Of a stretch of 35,388 nt of DNA, positions 33,433 through 35,388 are shown in pieces. A program made the position numbers and the translations under genes. Source of the DNA: DAOTXR01 sp034435375 (GTDB lineage: Bacteria; Chloroflexota; Anaerolineae; Aggregatilineales; UBA3940); assembly GCA_034435375.1 (NCBI GenBank), contig DAOTXR010000067.1:1-35388 (forward strand), given 5' to 3'. The notes beneath the pieces are model-generated. The model was not told where the DNA came from. It made no database searches and saw nothing but the letters and a program-made list of their open reading frames with translations. Every line of letters starts with the position of its first letter. Position 1 is the stretch's first letter.

Positions 33433-34404
33433 CTACCCTGCTCCCCGGCCACTCCACACCCGCGATTTGGTGAGCAGCCACCAGCGGATAAAGGGGCTGG
33501 CCAGCCGGATGAAAAACCGCCCCAGGCCCACCCTCTGCCGCACCTGGGCAATGTAATCCTGCAGTGTGTGACGCTGGAAGTGCAGCACCTTCTGGCTCTC
33601 AGAGGTGTCCAGCCAATCGACAGGGTAAGGCTCGGTGGTGAAGGCCCGTTCAGGCAGCCTGCCGACTCCCACGGCTTCCAACACATTCCACACCAGATCG
33701 CGCTGGTAAAGCTGGCAGCGCGGCCCCCCGCCGATCAGCCAGGTGCGGCCCCAGGCTTGGTCGGTCTCCAGCGCATTGGCGATAGCCATGGCGACATCGT
33801 GGCGGTGGACAAACTCAATGCGGTTGTCCAGCGGCACCTCAAACATGCCGGGGTCGAGCACCAGCCGCACCGGCAGCGCCGCACCCAGCCGGAAGATTAT
33901 CCACGTCAGCCCTGACTCCCTCACCATCTGCTCGCATTCGACCTTATGGCGGGCATAGTGTTCGATAGGCTGAGGCGGATCCTCGACTCGGCGCGGCGGC
34001 TGTTGATCCTGCGTTCTGCCGTAGACGTGCAGCGACGAGGTGAACAACAGGCGGGGTGGCTGGGGCTGCGCCTTGATGGCGGCAATGACGTTCTGCGTGC
34101 CGCCCACATTGATGGCTCTGGCCCACTCCGGCGCTTCCTCGCTCCTCACACCGGTGGCAGACAGATAGGGGATCACAAACGCAACGTGGACGACCACCTC
34201 CTGGCCCCGCACAGCGGCCTCGACCTGCTCCGGCTGGCGCAGGTCGCCCCACACCACCTCGACCTGCCCGGCAAAGCGTTTTGCCACACGTTCGTTGGCC
34301 TTCGTGCGCATGTCAAAGCACCGAACCTCGTGCCCGCGCCGGAGAAGTTCCTCCAGCGTGGCGCTGCCGATATTGCCAAAGGCGCCTGTCAATAAGACTT
34401 TCAT
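33433..34404 (-). CDS. NAD-dependent epimerase/dehydratase family protein
   Basis: The 323-residue extended SDR has an N-terminal LLTGAFGNIGSATLEELL cofactor-binding motif (4-21), Asp31 in CFDMR for the ribose, VVWGDLRQ, and a catalytic triad candidate Ser plus YARHK (Tyr-x3-Lys). The C-terminal half resembles other atypical NAD-dependent epimerases; the tail (LGRFFIRLASPFIRWWLL) is hydrophobic. It is probably a sugar- or steroid-like oxidoreductase of unknown substrate. It lies 7 nt after tetR and 4 nt before the SDR gene. Confidence 0.92.
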   Translation of the reverse strand: MKVLLTGAFGNIGSATLEELLRRGHEVRCFDMRTKANERVAKRFAGQVEVVWGDLRQPEQVEAAVRGQEVVVHVAFVIPYLSATGVRSEEAPEWARAINVGGTQNVIAAIKAQPQPPRLLFTSSLHVYGRTQDQQPPRRVEDPPQPIEHYARHKVECEQMVRESGLTWIIFRLGAALPVRLVLDPGMFEVPLDNRIEFVHRHDVAMAIANALETDQAWGRTWLIGGGPRCQLYQRDLVWNVLEAVGVGRLPERAFTTEPYPVDWLDTSESQKVLHFQRHTLQDYIAQVRQRVGLGRFFIRLASPFIRWWLLTKSRVWSGRGAG

Positions 34405-34411
34405 CGGACGT

Positions 34412-35014
34412 TTACCTCTTAGCCAATCCTTCTAGCATCACTCTGATTCCTTCACGTGCGACCTGCTCCCAATCCGCACCAGCCGGATCGAGCAGGCCCT
34501 GGATGAACAATCCCATCGCCAGCGAAACGATCACGCGGGCCGCGGTCTGGGAATCGACTGCCTGGAGCGATCCCTCGGCCACGCCGGCCTCGATCATGCT
34601 GGCGAAAAAGTCGCGGTAGTGGTGGTAAGGCGCAATCGTGACCTCCCACGCCTGGGGATGGCGCACGGCCTGGCTCCAGAACTCAAGGAACAGGGCAAAC
34701 CGCCCTTCTCCCGCCGCCTGGAGAACGCTGCCCACCAGCCCGGCCATGGCCAGAAGCGCTTCCGGGACGCTGGCCTCTTCGCGCCGCAACAGCCCCATCT
34801 GCTCGTCTAGGCCGCGCAGCCAGCGGTTGAGCAGCTCCATAAAGACCGCATGCTTGCTTGCGAAGTGGTGGTAAAACGCGCCCTTGCTCAGCCCGGCCTC
34901 GGCGCAGATCTCGGCCACGCCAGTGGCATCGTAGCCATAGCGGGCAAAGCACCCCTCTGCCGCCTCCAGGATGCGGGCGCGGGTTTCTTCGGTGCGCTGC
35001 TGCTGCCGGGACAT
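34412..35014 (-). CDS. TetR-family transcriptional regulator
   Basis: This 200-residue one-component repressor has an N-terminal helix-turn-helix (10-55; TRARILEAAEGCFARYGYDATGVAEICAEAGLSKGAFYHHFASKHAVF) and a helical ligand-binding C-terminal domain. It is the first gene of the operon with the two oxidoreductases. The 30-bp palindrome and promoter just upstream indicate autoregulation, and the inducer is probably a substrate of the operon or a lipophilic compound. The ATG has AAGGGG 9 nt upstream. Confidence 0.95.
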   Translation of the reverse strand: MSRQQQRTEETRARILEAAEGCFARYGYDATGVAEICAEAGLSKGAFYHHFASKHAVFMELLNRWLRGLDEQMGLLRREEASVPEALLAMAGLVGSVLQAAGEGRFALFLEFWSQAVRHPQAWEVTIAPYHHYRDFFASMIEAGVAEGSLQAVDSQTAARVIVSLAMGLFIQGLLDPAGADWEQVAREGIRVMLEGLAKR

Positions 35015-35031
35015 AGGGCAAGCCCCTTTTC

Positions 35032-35061
35032 ATAAACATACCGACCGGTCGGTATGTTTAT
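35032..35061. promoter_or_regulatory. TetR operator, perfect 30-bp palindrome
   Basis: ATAAACATACCGACC is followed immediately by its exact reverse complement. The core ACCGACCGGTCGGT is of the type bound by TetR-family proteins. It begins at the -10 box and covers the predicted transcription start, consistent with repression by the adjacent TetR. Confidence 0.85.
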
Positions 35062-35088
35062 TATACCCCATGAAGTACAGTAGGACAA
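35060..35088 (-). promoter_or_regulatory. Promoter of the tetR-epimerase-SDR operon
   Basis: On the minus strand TTGTCC (35083-35088) and TATAAT (35060-35065) are 17 nt apart. The predicted start near 35053 lies inside the operator palindrome. Confidence 0.8.
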
Positions 35089-35194
35089 CTGAGACAAAGG
35101 TCCGGGGTGCATGTCCACTGGGGAGGATCAGGCGGCTGGTTTTCTCCTGGCTGACGCCTGAGCGGAGGCGCAGGACTCGGTCAGAGGGAGGGCT

Positions 35195-35262
35195 GGCCTC
35201 ACCCCCGTCGAGCCGCCTCTGGCGGCTGGCTCCCTCCCCCTCTCCACAGAGTGGAGAGGGGG
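35195..35262. repeat. GC-rich dispersed repeat, copy R3, with hairpin
   Basis: GGCCTCACCCCC (35195-35206) and the 18-mer at 35230-35247 match R2. The right part forms a perfect 12-bp hairpin, CCCCCTCTCCAC (35236-35247) with GTGGAGAGGGGG (35251-35262). The rest of 35089-35388 shows no convincing gene. Confidence 0.7.
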
Positions 35263-35388
35263 CGACACTAAGTAAAAGGAGCAGGAAGGGCAGTCAGGAA
35301 AGCAAATCGTCCTTCCTGAAACACACTCCAGCGGCGAGCAAAAGAGCCGTCTTTACGCCGCTTAGGGGCAACACCCAGCCCGGCTGAG

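Noticed and set aside
33429..33686. N-terminal extension of the SDR protein
   Set aside because: It overlaps the 3' end of the epimerase gene out of frame and looks like shadow coding; the ATG at 33428 gives a normal SDR.

Overview
The window is GC-rich, densely coding bacterial chromosome. The mix of genes suggests a member of the Chloroflexota (Anaerolineae or Caldilineae-like): a very large multi-GAF histidine kinase, a URO-D-superfamily protein, a DUF4126 membrane protein, a Tat-exported L,D-transpeptidase, multiheme cytochromes and GC-rich intergenic inverted repeats. No rRNA gene or other taxonomic marker is present, so this assignment is inference. I saw no tRNA, rRNA, CRISPR array, transposase or phage gene.

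Layout. 1-966: repeat debris, then clpP with a clear promoter and a 19-bp terminator hairpin. 982-3342 (minus): an alpha/beta hydrolase and a URO-D-like protein. 3540-5926 (plus): a two-gene, translationally coupled unit of a left-handed beta-helix protein and a homologue of cyanobacterial long-chain acyl-ACP reductase. 6174-16690 (plus): a signalling block with a receiver plus degenerate GGDEF protein, a 2961-residue histidine kinase with 13 recognisable GAF modules and 3 PAS-like modules, and a single-receiver protein with a Pro/Ala tail. 16855-17994 (plus): Tat-dependent YkuD L,D-transpeptidase.

18036-24835 is a redox locus. A membrane-anchored nine-heme NapC-like cytochrome (minus) diverges from a ten-heme lipoprotein cytochrome (plus). 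Between them lies a 542-bp control region with two face-to-face promoters whose -35 boxes overlap, several ATGGG/TATATA dyads and a CRP/FNR-like site. A NarX/NarL-type two-component pair lies downstream of the nine-heme gene on the same strand. The simplest reading is a regulated extracytoplasmic electron-transfer conduit.

24989-28464 (minus) holds a tandemly duplicated two-gene module: (PAS protein, then 7-8 TM protein) twice. The membrane protein resembles the N-terminal membrane domains of some GGDEF/histidine-kinase sensors but stands alone. This may be an undescribed sensory pair, and it sits convergent to the ten-heme cytochrome. A 94-bp double-hairpin repeat occurs once in the ten-heme gene's leader and once between the two module copies.

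28811-32244 (minus): two ABC-2 permeases without an adjacent ATPase, then a DUF4126 membrane protein. 32571-35014 (minus): a tetR-epimerase-SDR operon behind a canonical promoter and a perfect 30-bp palindromic operator. The right end holds another copy of the GC-rich dispersed repeat.
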